DNA from: Deuterostichococcus epilithicus
Lineage: Eukaryota; Chlorophyta; Trebouxiophyceae; Prasiolales; Stichococcaceae
Assembly: GCA_033439295.1 (NCBI GenBank)
Contig: JAVTLE010000011.1
Span: 1,488,082-1,552,081 of the forward strand
Direction of reading: 5' to 3'
DNA length: 64,000 nucleotides
In this document: positions 12,001 to 22,490 of the stretch, one piece after another
How positions within the stretch are numbered: position 1 is the stretch's first letter
How the letters are laid out: every line of letters begins with the position of its first letter
Made by a program: the position numbers and the translations under genes
The notes under the pieces: model-generated
Told to the model about the DNA's origin: nothing
The model's input: the letters and a program-made list of their open reading frames with translations, nothing else
The model's database searches: none

Positions 12001-12995
12001 AAGCGGGCGACGGCAGCTTTGCCGGCGCCGCGAGCGGCGTCGCCGCGGGANCGGCCTGCCGNCNGGTCGCGGCCGCAGCGCGGACCGGCGCTGATCGCCG
12101 GCTGGAAGCTGCCTGCCTCCGCGCGGGGGCGGTGGCTGCTGAGGCTGAGGTGCTGGCCACCGGGGGTGGCTCAGAAGCTGCCAAGCCTGCTGCCGCGAAG
12201 CGGCTGGAGTCTGGGCTGTGGTCCTGTAGTAGCTGGCCCGCCACTGCCGGCAGCTGGTCGATGTCCGGCCGCGACGCGTTGCTGCGCCAGGCCTTTTCGA
12301 GCCGCTCGTAGTCACCGGCCTGCGAGTTGCGACTGGGGACACCTCAGCACCAGAAAGATATTAACCGCGATCACGGCGAGGCGGTCGTCACTTGCGACGC
12401 AGATGTGGTTCTTTACTGTGGATCAAGTCTCACAGCAGGTGGCGCCCGCGGGAGCGGTGCTTGCTGGTCGCAAGGACAGGAGGCATGCGCAGCAAACCCC
12501 GGAACCCGAGCACAACCGCACCGTGGACGCGTCCGGACCAGGGGCTGATGGCTGCAGCTGTGCTGTACCGTAAGCCTCCATGAACTGCTTGAGCTGCTCC
12601 GTGGCTTGCTGCACCTGCAGCAGCGCGGCCGCCGAAAGAGGGGCTGCGTCGTGCTCGCTGTCCGGCCCAAACAGCCGCTGCTCCGCCTCAACGTCTCTTC
12701 GCTCCTCCACGGCCGCTAATGCCGCCACTGGAGCTGTGACGTAGGCGCTGCGCGCCTGGCAGCCCAACAGGCGTCGTGTGCCCGCCAGGCGCAAAACGGC
12801 TGGAGCATGCTGTAGCAGGCCGCAACGGTGCTCCGCAGACGCGCAGCCGCTGGCTGATCGGTTGCTGCATGCTGAAGCTGGCGCTGAGGCGTCTGATCGC
12901 CCCTGCCCGGGCAGCCGGGCCGTCAGGCCTGTGGCGAGCTGGCATTGTGTGGGTGCACTGGCGAAACCGAGCTGCGGACAGTGAGCGGACAGCAT
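9072..12995 (-). CDS. Plastid RNA polymerase sigma-70 factor
   Basis: This is the promoter-recognition subunit for the bacterial-type plastid RNA polymerase. Exons are 12522-12995, 11708-12319, 11202-11375, 10710-10963, 10277-10379, 9920-10045, 9435-9605 and 9072-9218, about 686 residues. The N-terminal 360 residues are Ala/Ser/Arg-rich and plastid-targeting in character. Region 1.2 has [19 protein letters not shown]. Region 2 has [40 protein letters not shown] and [14 protein letters not shown]. Region 3 is [20 protein letters not shown]. Region 4 has [20 protein letters not shown] and [20 protein letters not shown], the helix-turn-helix. The first in-frame ATG is 12995; the longer frame starts only at TTG. 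Exon 2 contains three ambiguous bases. The junction between exons 1 and 2 is the weakest. Confidence 0.9.
11470..11503 (-). repeat. Intronic copy of sigma exon-3 start
   Basis: These 34 bp match 11346-11379 at 30 of 34 positions, shifted by 124 bp. The original spans the acceptor AG and first 30 bases of sigma exon 3. The copy lies in the preceding intron and keeps its own AG, so it is a ready-made decoy 3' splice site. Confidence 0.85.
12051..12064. other. Ambiguous bases in sigma exon 2
   Basis: Bases 12051, 12062 and 12064 are N, in a GC-rich Ala-coding stretch. They are assembly uncertainty and do not shift the frame as written. Confidence 0.95.
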
Positions 12996-13460
12996 GGCAT
13001 CAGCAGCAGCGGTCAGGCCCGCCGAGCACCCGTTTGCTCGCCCGAAACACGTCGCGCGCGCCTGTGCTGAGCGCAAAAAGAGCCAGCAACGTCCTGGTGG
13101 CGGGACCTTGCGTGCTGAAGGGGTTGTTCAGCAGACAAACGGGGGAGCTGTGCTGACAGGTCGAAAGGTGCCACGACAGCATCGGGCTGGGCTTATCGCC
13201 TGCAGCTCGTCCACTTCGAGCCTGGTGCGGGCTTCTGAACCTGCTGTCATGTTTCAGTTGCCCATGTCAGTCAGAAGTGCCATGGTGTGATAAAGTAGTG
13301 TAGAGGACTTGTTGCAAAATTGAATGCTGCGGCTGCAGGTGCACGGATGCCAGCGCAACATGTGCATTGCCTTGTGGAAATCGAACACTTTCTGAACGAT
13401 GATCGCTGAAGAATGCCTTGCTGCTACGTAAACGGTGTCTTGTATCAAAAGCTCCCTCCC
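12996..13460. other. Intergenic region
   Basis: This lies upstream of the sigma factor and downstream of TROL, both on the minus strand. It should hold the sigma factor promoter. No gene is seen. Confidence 0.5.
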
Positions 13461-16400
13461 TCACTGCGGCAGCTGTGCCGCCTCCTTCCCAGCGCCGCCG
13501 CCGTCGCTGCCGCTGTCGCTGCCCGCCGAGCTACCGGCGGTTCCAGCGGTGTCTTCCGGCCGCGCCGCCGGCACCTGCTCCGCGCGGCCGGCCGCCACAT
13601 CCGCCATGGGCTCGGTAGGCTGCACTTCGGCCCGCGCCGCAGGCACCTCCTCCGCGCGGCCGGCCGCCACATCCGCCATGGGCTCGGTAGGCTGCACCGC
13701 CTGCCTGAGCGACACGCTCGGCTCTGCCTCCCCAGAGGTGCTGGCGCTTTCCACCTGCACAGCGATGTGTATCTGTGGGGCCACCGCTTCGGACAGAACG
13801 AGATCTAGGGCATGAACGCACGATCATTGTGCAAGCTGTCTGCGCCCACAAAGGACCACGAGTATATTTGGCGGGACAGAAAAGCGGATGCAAGCGGAAG
13901 CGTTTAGCAGACCATCGATACGGCCAGACTGTGAACGAGCGGTTTGGGGCAGGATGGTCGGAGCTTCGGGCGATGAGAGAGGCTTCGAGGAAACTAGCAG
14001 CAGCGGTGCGGCCGCGCACCTGCGAGGCTACGCCCTGCGCAAACACCTTGGTGGTGCCGGCGAGTGCCGCCAGTGGGGCGCCCACCGTGTTGGTGACTAC
14101 TTGCACATCGTCCAGCAGGTCCTGTTAGGAGGCGGACAGCCATGTCGTCAGGATTCAGTTTGCCAATTATTCAGAAAGATTTCCCACTGTGTTTGACTGG
14201 CACTTGAGCAGCACCGTGCTTCCGCCCCTTAGCGGGCTGACCTTCGGAGCGTAAGCGACAGCAGGAGCCGAGCTGAGGAGCACAACAGCCACGTCGGAGC
14301 GGACAGGTTCATGTGCTGTGGCCACTGCCGGCGCCTGTGTGCCCCCAGCTGCACCTCAGCCATCAGCTGCCCAAATATACCGCCGCACGGAAACCACACA
14401 GCAGCCGCACCATGGGACGTAAGCCTAAAAATTCTCAGGGCCAGCCCGGTCCCGTCAGGGGCGCTGCACCTGCGGCTTGGAGTAGTTTGTGGTCCGCAGC
14501 AGCGCGCTGCACAGAAGGCCGCCGGTGCCGACGTACTGCAGCGTGCGCCGCCAGTCAATCAAGGCGCCCACCGCAAGCGCCAGCGCCGCGCTGCCCAGCA
14601 GGATGGACGTAGGGTTGCTGCGACAGGAACGTGTAAAGGGCCACCTTGAGCCCACGCTGCAGACAAGGTTTTTGGGGCCGTGCAGCGGGGAGGCTGCTGC
14701 CTGCGGAGCGTAAAGCCACCTCTGGACCGGTGGCAGGCTCTGCTGCGGCCGCACAGCTTGACGCCATGATCCCGGCGCCCCACCAGCCCGTGCACTGGTC
14801 CGTGCTCACTGCAGGGGGCATGCAGGGTGGGCATGCGGACAGCCAGCAGCAGCCGGAGGACTGGGTTTGCCCAGGTGAGCCGAAAGCCAGATTGGCACAC
14901 CTCAGACCGGACAGAGTCTCCTCCGCAGCTAGGCTGCTGCGGGTGCCCAGCAGCTGCAGCTGCGACACAGCGTAGCCGTCCCGGTTGCCCTGCACCGCCA
15001 GCCCCTCCCGCACCCACTGCCTGCAGCGGGAACACAGAATAACCTTTTGCAATGTGGAGTGACGTCGTTCGAGTGCTGATTGGCCATGAAGGGGCTGTTG
15101 CCGCCGTGGTCGGCCTGCACCGCCAGCCCCTCCCGCACCCACTGCCTGCAGCAGGAGCGGCCAGACCCCTGAGCGGCGGCGCCACGGCACGGTGCGGCCC
15201 AAAAGTACGGCGCCGCTGGGCTGCACGAGTGCGGCGGCGCGTGTCGGCAGGCATGTCACAGCAACAGCACGCCGGCGGTCCAAGCATGGTGGAGCCTGCG
15301 CAGCTGCTCCTTGCAGGCACGCACCCATTGGCAACGGCCGCAGACAGACAATGGACACCTTCACTACATCGCACAGCTCCGGAGCCAGCACGCAGGGGAG
15401 GCCGCGCCCACCTGAAGCCACCCTGCGCCACGAAGGCGCGCTGCACGCCAAACTTCTGCAGGCGCTTGGCGATGGGCACCGCGCGGCCGTCCCCACGGTC
15501 CAGCAGTATGACCTTTGTGGAGCGCAGCCGCAGCAGCTTCAGCTGCGAGATGGTGAGAGCCACCACGTCCGTTGACACCTGCTTCCCCCCGCGCAGCCTG
15601 CGCCACAGGGCAAGTTGCGACGTGAGAGGGCGGAGTGATTGGAGTTGGGAGTGTGTGCTGCTCCGTCCGTCGACATCTGCGCCTGCGCTGCACGATGTGC
15701 CATGTGGAGGACAAGGGCGAATTTGGCTGGAGTGCGCCGTCCATCGCAATTGCTACTCTGCAATGCAGTCGCTGCCGCCGCATCCAGATTGGCGCTGCAG
15801 CGACTCCACCGCCATGGCTCGGTTTCAGGCACGGTCGTGCGAGGTGTGGAAAGGATTTCACGCATGAGCTGCGGTGCGCAGCATCTGGGCCATTGCAAAG
15901 CGAGCAAGCCCAGCTGCTGCCACCCAGCGGGGGCACTGCCGCTACATGCCAGCGCCGTGAGCATGCGCCACTGTCCGCGCGAGCTGCTTCGGGTGCCTGC
16001 CGTGTGGTGGGGAGCGGGGCAGCGGCGGCGGCGCGGCGCACTTGCTGGCGGGCGCGGTGTTGATGGCATCGAGCGGCACTGTGGCGCCCTTGCCCAGCGC
16101 GCCCCGTTGCAGGTCCGGCACCCCCTGAGCGCGGCGGTCCGCCTCGCTGCGGATGTCCACCAGCAGCGCGTCCTCCTTCTGCGGCAGCAGGGTGTTGCAG
16201 CGGCTGGTGAGGGGGGACTTTGCGGCACACCGACAAGGGTTCATTTGGCTGGTACGGTACAGCCGCCGGTCAGGTACAGCGAGGCGGCTCCCACCTCCTG
16301 CGGACCAGGCCTTTGCAGCTGCTTGTGGAGGCGAGGACTTTCCGACATCCAGTGAGCAGGGCGTCAGGAGTTGCCGCGCATGCCCCCCCTGGCGTGCAAA

Positions 16401-18574
16401 GAAGAGAGAGAAAGAGAGAGAAGAGAGAGAAGAAGGAGAAGAGGGAAGAAGGGTGAAACCTGGAAGCGCATTGCCTGATGGTCATTCAGCACCTCACAAG
16501 CACCGCGCACGCAGCAGGCAGCAACCTGCACAGCCGGCCAGAAGGCCTCGAGGCTGTGCGACTTGCCAAAAGAACCAGCATGCAGGCATTGCCAGACGTA
16601 TGCGGGTTGCCGGGGTGCCGTCCGCTGTCACACCCCTCCAACGGCAGCGGCGAGGCCCATTGAAGAGCCTGGATTTTCACCTGCAGGATGTTAAAGACCT
16701 CGGAAGGCGGCAGGGCGCCCTTGTAGCCGCCAAACCGGGAGACGAGCCACAACAGGGCGGGGACGCCCAGGAGCGGCGCCGCGGCGATGCTTGCGGCATT
16801 CGGATTGGCCGCCGCCTGCGACACCGCCTGGCCCGCGAGCGTCTTCACCTGCAGCAGCGCCTGCTGCACCGGCGGCGGCAGGGAGCCTGTGGCAGGAACA
16901 CATCGGGAAAGCTTTGGTGGCGTCGGTGGGCAGCCACAAGCTCCAAGGCCAACGGCTGGAGCCCATGGACGGATGCGCTTTCTGCAAGCATGCAAGCTAG
17001 GCGGCACAGGCGGGATTGCAAGTTGTTGCGGCGTGGCTAAGGTGGTGGGTGGGGAGACTCCCCCAGCTCACCGACGGCGCTGGCGGCGGCATTAGACGCG
17101 GACGCCGTCAGCTCCGCGGTGCCGGCCTGGATGCTGCTCAGAAGCTGCCCCGCCTGCGCCTGCACGTCCGACGACGCATCGCTCGCGCCGCTGAGCAGCT
17201 GCGATGCCGTGGCCTGCGCCGTCGCCAGGCTGTCGTCCGCCGCGCCGCGCAGCCCGGCCGTGGAGTCCAGCAGCCCCGAGGCCGCACCCTTGACGGAGCC
17301 CAGCAGGTCTAACGCCGCGTCCTGCGCTGCCGCTGCACCGGACTGCGCGCCGTCTGCGCGGGCGGCCCAACAGGAATCTACGAGGCCAGCTGGGTGCGGC
17401 GCCTCTGCAACAAGTGCGGGGCCATGGCAGCGCCTGTGGCGCTTCAGTGCTGCCACGACAAGTGCCGTCGCCGTGGCAGAGACGCGCCATCATGCATCCG
17501 TGCTTCAGGCGGCGTGCACGTGGCAGCAATGCGCCAACGATCGATCGGGCGATGTGGGCATCCACTTTCGTGTTGCAGGCTTTTGAACCGACCTGTCAGC
17601 TGCGCCAGGGCGTCCTGAGCCGAGCCTGCGGCAGTGTCCAGCGACAACGGCCCATCCTGACTCAGTGCTCCGCTGCTGACGCCGCTTGGGGGCGGCGCTG
17701 ACGCGGCGGTGTCATTCAGCGTCCGCGCGGCCTCCGCTGGCGCCTGGGAGGCGCTCTGCACAGCGTCATTCGCTCGCTCTCTCACGCTCTCAGCAGCGGA
17801 GGAGGCCGCCTGCTCGGCAGCCGCCGGCGGAGGCGGCGGCGTCTGGGCAGCGCTGCCGGCTGCCTGCTTGGCGGTATCAGCCGCCTGCTTGGCGCTGTCA
17901 GCTGCCTGCTCGGCAACTGCCGGCGGAGACGGCGGCGGCGGCGGCGGCGGCGTGGTCTGGGCAGCGCTGCCGGCTGCCTGCTTGGCAGTATCGGCCGCCT
18001 GCTTGGCGCTGTCAGCTGCCTGCTGCACATCGCTGACGGCCTGCTTGGCGGCGGACCCCGCTTGCTGGGCCTGCTGCGGAGCCTGCGCGGCTGATCCGGA
18101 AGCACTGGCCGCGCGCTCTGCGGCAGCCGTGGCAGGCGCTTGCTCGATCGCCTTGCTCGCAGCCTGCACAGCGTCGCCTCCTGTGCGCGCAACCCATGCG
18201 TCTCTGATCAACACGTTTTCAACTGGCTGATTGAGTGCCCAGAGATGCGCGTCGTGCATGATCCAATGCGTCCTGCGAGCAGCAGCGCGCTCGAGTCTGA
18301 CAGAGCCGCAATCAAGCAAATGCGCCACACACCTTTGCCTGCGGCGCTGCCACTACCGCCCGAGTCCAGTGCATCTGACAGCAGGGCGAAAAATTCGCTC
18401 GTCTCCGCTGTTTGCGTAGCCGCCGCGACGTGAACCCTCAGCCGGCGTGCCCCGCCTGGTGACACAGAGGCATGCCGCCAGCAGTGAGTCCTCTGCGCTT
18501 GTTCGCTGCCACATGCAAGGTGCAAGAAGTCTTCGAACCTACCTGCTTGCCGGCTGCGTCTTAAGGGAAGGCAT
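13461..18574 (-). CDS. TROL: TROL-like thylakoid rhodanese-domain protein
   Basis: TROL anchors ferredoxin-NADP reductase (FNR) at thylakoid membranes. Eleven exons (18543-18574, 18333-18505, 17593-18180, 17072-17353, 16681-16886, 16042-16178, 15412-15597, 14901-15020, 14470-14617, 14020-14121, 13461-13754) give about 755 residues. A transit peptide is followed by an Ala-rich region (about 70-360) with a 38-residue tandem repeat. Then come a membrane segment (about 390-410), a rhodanese domain with DALLVDIRSEADRRAQGVPD and VQRAFVAQGGFRQWVREGL, a second membrane region with LIDWRRTLQYVGTGGL, and an Ala/Pro/Glu tail. The order and motifs match plant TROL. The active-site cysteine is replaced (ILLDRGDGRA), as in TROL. 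The tail carries QPTEP twice. The chloroplast Ca sensor CAS is the closest alternative, but GIPDL/QGGFxxWV and the tail favour TROL. The last exon may start at 13772. Confidence 0.85.
13562..13704 (-). repeat. 72-bp tandem repeat in TROL last exon
   Basis: Two copies, starting near 13562 and 13634, differ at only a few positions. Each encodes 24 residues beginning VQPTEPMADVAAGRAE. The duplication is in frame and doubles the QPTEP motif. Confidence 0.9.
14989..15027 (-). repeat. Original of 39-bp TROL exon-8 repeat
   Basis: This segment spans the 3' splice site and first bases of TROL exon 8 (encoding QWVREGLAVQ). An identical 39-bp copy lies at 15114-15152. Confidence 0.9.
15114..15152 (-). 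repeat. Intronic decoy copy of TROL exon-8 start
   Basis: This is an exact 39-bp copy of 14989-15027, 125 bp upstream in the gene, inside intron 7. It includes the acceptor CTGCAG and the start of exon 8. Sequence beyond the copied block diverges, so using it would add unrelated codons. Confidence 0.9.
16401..16452. repeat. GA-rich purine tract
   Basis: This is a low-complexity run of GA and GAA units. It lies in TROL intron 5, where the sense strand reads it as a pyrimidine tract. Confidence 0.8.
17845..18060 (-). repeat. 114-bp tandem repeat in TROL exon 3
   Basis: Two in-frame copies of about 114 bp encode the segment AADSAKQAADTAKQAAGSAA followed by a proline run and AEQ. The lysine/alanine heptad-like pattern resembles LEA-type helices. 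Confidence 0.85.
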
Positions 18575-19455
18575 GGCGCCAGGAGCTGTCGAGCATGGTG
18601 GTGCACGCCAGCCTGCAGTGGCGGGACAGGCACGTGATGTTGATGCACGGCGGGTAGACAACTGTGATCCAGCCCATGCGGCAGAACAGGCGGCGACAAC
18701 ACATGCATTTCACCCCATTGCGATGATCACCAGCTAGGTACCTGCTGTGTGATTGATGCGCTCACTCCCAGACGCGAGGAAGCTAAATACATCGCGTGCA
18801 AGGTGCCAATACCCCGCTTACAACTGCCACGGCGGACTGCTGGTCCTTTCCGAGCCAGCAGGCGACAACGGTCTGTTTCGGTCCGTGCAGACGATCATGC
18901 GTCGTGTCAGATCACATGCAAGCATCAATCAACATCAACTGAATGGCCTCTCATCAGCCGGGAAATGAAGGGCAAATCTTTTTATCAGACCATTCCCCTC
19001 CAGTAGATTGACAAAGGAAACTCAGAACTGGCAGCTCGTTCCTCTCCGCGAAGCGACTTCCCGGCGGCGCACGCACCCATTCTGCGGCGTTTCACAGACC
19101 GTCCGAGGTTCGCATGCCGCCATGCTGATCGGCACCATCAATGCAAGCCCTTGCGGACTCCTATGACCAGCCTGGTATCTGACACGGCACCGCCGCTCGC
19201 ATTCAGGGCCCGATCTGAAGATCATTCACTCACCCCTACCGATAGCTCGTTGTGACCCAGCATAGTGCCAACCACGACAATAAAACGGTGTAATGAAACG
19301 ATGTGCCATACCATGCAGTCCACAACATCAAGCTGTTGTTGATCGGACACCTAAACACAAAGGGAAGGAGCAAGCGCGGTAGCAGAACAAGCCAGCAGGA
19401 GGCCATCATGGCAGTATGTGGATTCCCTCGCGAGTGCCCCATGCCGGCAGCTGCT
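18575..19455. other. Intergenic region, nothing recognised
   Basis: About 880 bp lie between the TROL start and the xylulokinase stop, both on the minus strand. It should contain the TROL promoter. No coding exon was supported on either strand. Confidence 0.45.
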
Positions 19456-22260
19456 TCACCGTGCAGGCGGCTGGAAAAGAGTCTGCCCAAGCGCCTGGTG
19501 CCGCTCGAATGCCGCCTGGTACGCCTCAGCCTTGCCAGGCACCGGCTGGACCACCTGCCGCAAGAGCAAAACCAGGCGCTAACAGAGACCGCTTCCTTTA
19601 GAATTGATGTCTGATGTTGGATGTTTGATGTCATGCTGCGTCCTGTGGCAGACATGCTGAGTCGAGGACGTCTCAGTACAACACACGAAGCACCTGCTCT
19701 GATACAGCCGGCGGCGCTGCAGCGATGTACTCTGCGACGGGGACGCCGCAGTGCACGGCTGCCGCCTGCAGCGCCACTCCCAGGGCGGCCGACTCCGGCT
19801 CCACTAGAAGCACCACCGGCAGCTGGAAGACATCTGCTATGATCTGAGTGAGAGCGATGAGATGCGTCACAAACTCTACAGCATCGTGCAATCCCGATCC
19901 CTATCAATCAATCCACACCCTCAATGTGATGCAGTCGGCATACTTCTGGCAACCTGCAACAAAGCTTTTCGTTCAGAGGCAGTGTCGCGATATGCCAGAT
20001 GCGCACCTGGCGCCACAGCAGGTTCTTCGACCCGCCGCCCACGAGGCGCAGCTGCGTGGCTGTCGCCCCGTGCTCCTTCAGCCGCACCATGCCTGTCGAG
20101 TTTGTTTAAGCAATTCAAATTGAACAAAAAAGGTCCGGCAGGCGAGAACCTTGGCAACGGACACGGCTTGTCTGCTGGTGAAGACTCAATCCCCTTGGAC
20201 AGGGTGAAGGAAAGTGGGCGGCAGCGTGCCTGCAAAGAGGGAAAAGGTGGCGCCCTCCAGCGCCGCGCGGTACAGCAGCCCCGGTCGCATGCCCCTGCGG
20301 CGGCGCGGCTTGTCATCAGCATGCGGAACCGCGCTTGCGGGCCAAGTGCCGATAGGCACACACTGCAGACAGGGACAATTGCTGCATTCCGAAGGTGGCC
20401 AGCTGGGAGCTGCAACTGACCCTGGGCCAAAGCCGAGCAGAGCGCCGCGCGCATGCGGCCAGTTTGGTGTGCGCTCCCCGGTGAGGTACGGGATGAAATT
20501 GACTCCCTTGCAGCCCGGCGGCTCCCGTGCCGCCAGTTCCGTCAACTCCTGGTGGCTCATCGAGAATGCTCGACACACCTGCAGCAGGAGCTCGAGCGGG
20601 CTGGTTCCGGAGCACCAGCCTTCGCAAGTGCTTGAGCGATCTCAATGGCAGTCAAGCAGTAGCGGGCAGGGACTGTACAGGGGTACAAGCTTGCACGGAC
20701 GACAGCCTCCAGCTGCGCAGGCGCGTCTGGGTAGGGGCGCTGATCACTGCAACGTGGCTTTTCACAGCTGCGACTGCACACCTCCTGCGCCGCGCCCGTG
20801 CAGTTTTGGAAGCAGCACAGCGGCAGCCACTTGCCAGTGGCATCGCAAAAAGGTGCCACGGTGCCACTGGGGTCCCAAACCGGGGTGTCCGACGCGCCAA
20901 ACAGCGTGCCGCTGGTGCCCAGGGACAAGACCCACGAGCCGGCGCTGACGGCGCCCGAACCCATCGCGCTGGCTGCGTTGTCCCCCGTGCCTGTGCCCAG
21001 CGCATGTCTTGAGTGCAGCTCGCGGTGCAGCCAAGCCCCACTGCGCTGCTCGCCTGGGCAGTGCGTGTCTCGATTCTCCTTTCATGACGGTCCCGCAAGC
21101 GCACCTGGGCCGACGACGACATCGGTGCTCAGGCCAAGGTGCGCTGCCGCTGCCTGGGTCAGCGTGCCCACCACCTGCGCAGCAGGAGAAAATCTGCTGA
21201 AGCATCGATTTCTGCAACATAACGATGCTTCGGCTGGCACATGACTGCGATATCGTTTGTCCTGCTCAAAGCGTCGCAGCAGCGCTGCACCTCGTCTGCG
21301 GCGATGAGCTCCGGGAAGCACTCGTGCAGCCGCTTATCGATGTGCTCCATGAGCTGCCTTGACAATGTGCGGCTGTGCACATCAAACACGCCTGCACGCA
21401 GCAGCGGCGTGAGGCAATCGTCATTGCAGCGCCTTAACGATGCATGTTCGCGGCCAGCCCCTTTGCCGTCTGTAAGGTACCTGTGCCGCTTGCGTCGCCG
21501 CACTCCATGACCAAGCGTCCGGTCAGGTAGAAGTTGATGTAGTCGTGGGGCTGCAACTGTACCGATGCTCCATCAGCTCCTGATAGAAGCACAGCAGCGG
21601 GCCGGCGGCCGAGATGCTGCTGGCAGCAGACAGGCGTCCAGGAGAAGGTGCGGGTGGCTCACCAGAAGGACATGGCGCAGCCGAGCAAAATTCTGTGGCT
21701 CGTGCTGCTTGAGCCACAGGATCTTGGATGCTGTGAACCCTGGCACGAGCTCGTAGCCGAACTTCAGAGAAAGCTCCCGGGCCTCCTCCGCGCTCTCCAC
21801 ATCGCACCACAGCTTGGCCGGTCTGATCACCTGGCGTCGAGGCACGTCCAAGACGTCAGCGCACCGATGGCGCAGGCAGCAGACCGGGCGGAGCTTGAAT
21901 GTGATCGAACGCGCCTCGTGCAGCATGGATGCATGGATTTAGGATATGTATTCGCTGTGCTCATGCGCTCGCCTGCAGCTGATCGTCCAGGGGCACAAGA
22001 CCGTGCTGCTGACCGCTGACCGCGATGCCCCGCACGCATGAGCTGTCGACGGACTGCAGGGCAATGCGGGTGGCCAATTTCACGCCCTCGATCCACTCTG
22101 CAGGATCCTGCTCCGCGCGGCCGGGACAATCTGCATGCACGGTCAGCGGCTGAAACAGGTGCTGGCCGCGCGCTATTATGGTGTTCGAATCTGCATCGAG
22201 CACGATTGCTTTCGCAGCGGAGGTGGATACGTCGAGGCCGATGTACAAGTTCTGGACCAT
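19456..22260 (-). CDS. Xylulokinase (FGGY carbohydrate kinase)
   Basis: The enzyme phosphorylates D-xylulose with ATP to feed the pentose phosphate pathway. Eleven exons (21973-22260, 21663-21830, 21481-21550, 21291-21391, 21105-21174, 20782-20990, 20421-20578, 20230-20294, 20007-20092, 19694-19843, 19456-19554) give about 487 residues, the usual family length. Motifs in order are YIGLDVSTSAAKAIVLD, AVSGQQHGLVPLD, VIRPAKLWCDVESA, HDYINFYLTGRL, VVVGPGTGDNAASA, SLGTSGTLF, NFIPYLTGERTPNWPHARG, and LVGGGSKNLLWRQ. The start at 22260 gives MVQNLYIGLD; the longer frame only adds eleven residues. Introns 1 (donor CAG|GCGAGC) and 8 (GCAG|GCACGC) must begin with GC to keep frame and motif spacing. Other FGGY sugars are possible, but the motif set is xylulokinase-like. 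Confidence 0.9.
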
Positions 22261-22490
22261 CAGGTTTGGATCAGATTTGAAGTTCCAGCACACTGCGACG
22301 ATTGCACTTGAGGATCGGTGTTCTGGGCCCGAAGTCGAATGATTTCGGGTGAAGCTGACAATGCTCGCGACTCAAGGCCGTTTGAAGCTCACAATGAGCA
22401 GAGGTTTCAGAGCGGTTCGTTCCGTCAAGTGCACCATTGCATATGTCCTAGCTTCCTGCCACATGCGCTGCAAAACCCACCTCGCCCGCC
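22261..22490. other. Xylulokinase upstream region
   Basis: A short stretch lies between the xylulokinase start and the foldback element, so the element sits immediately upstream of that gene's promoter. Just before the element is CACCTCGCCCGCC, the reverse complement of bases inside the element's own end, forming a small hairpin with it. Confidence 0.5.

Noticed and set aside
12996-13076. Upstream extension of the sigma factor frame
   Set aside because: The extension starts with TTG; the first ATG in frame is at 12995, and the added residues are not conserved.
14559-15749. 396-residue and 313-residue minus-strand single frames in the TROL region
   Set aside because: They read through introns and mix parts of three TROL exons with intronic sequence; only the spliced pieces match the family.
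14470-17353. Assignment of the rhodanese gene as the chloroplast calcium sensor CAS
   Set aside because: The layout is similar, but the second rhodanese half (QGGFRQWVREGL), the post-domain membrane segment (LIDWRRTLQYVG) and the C-terminal TEP motif fit TROL better.
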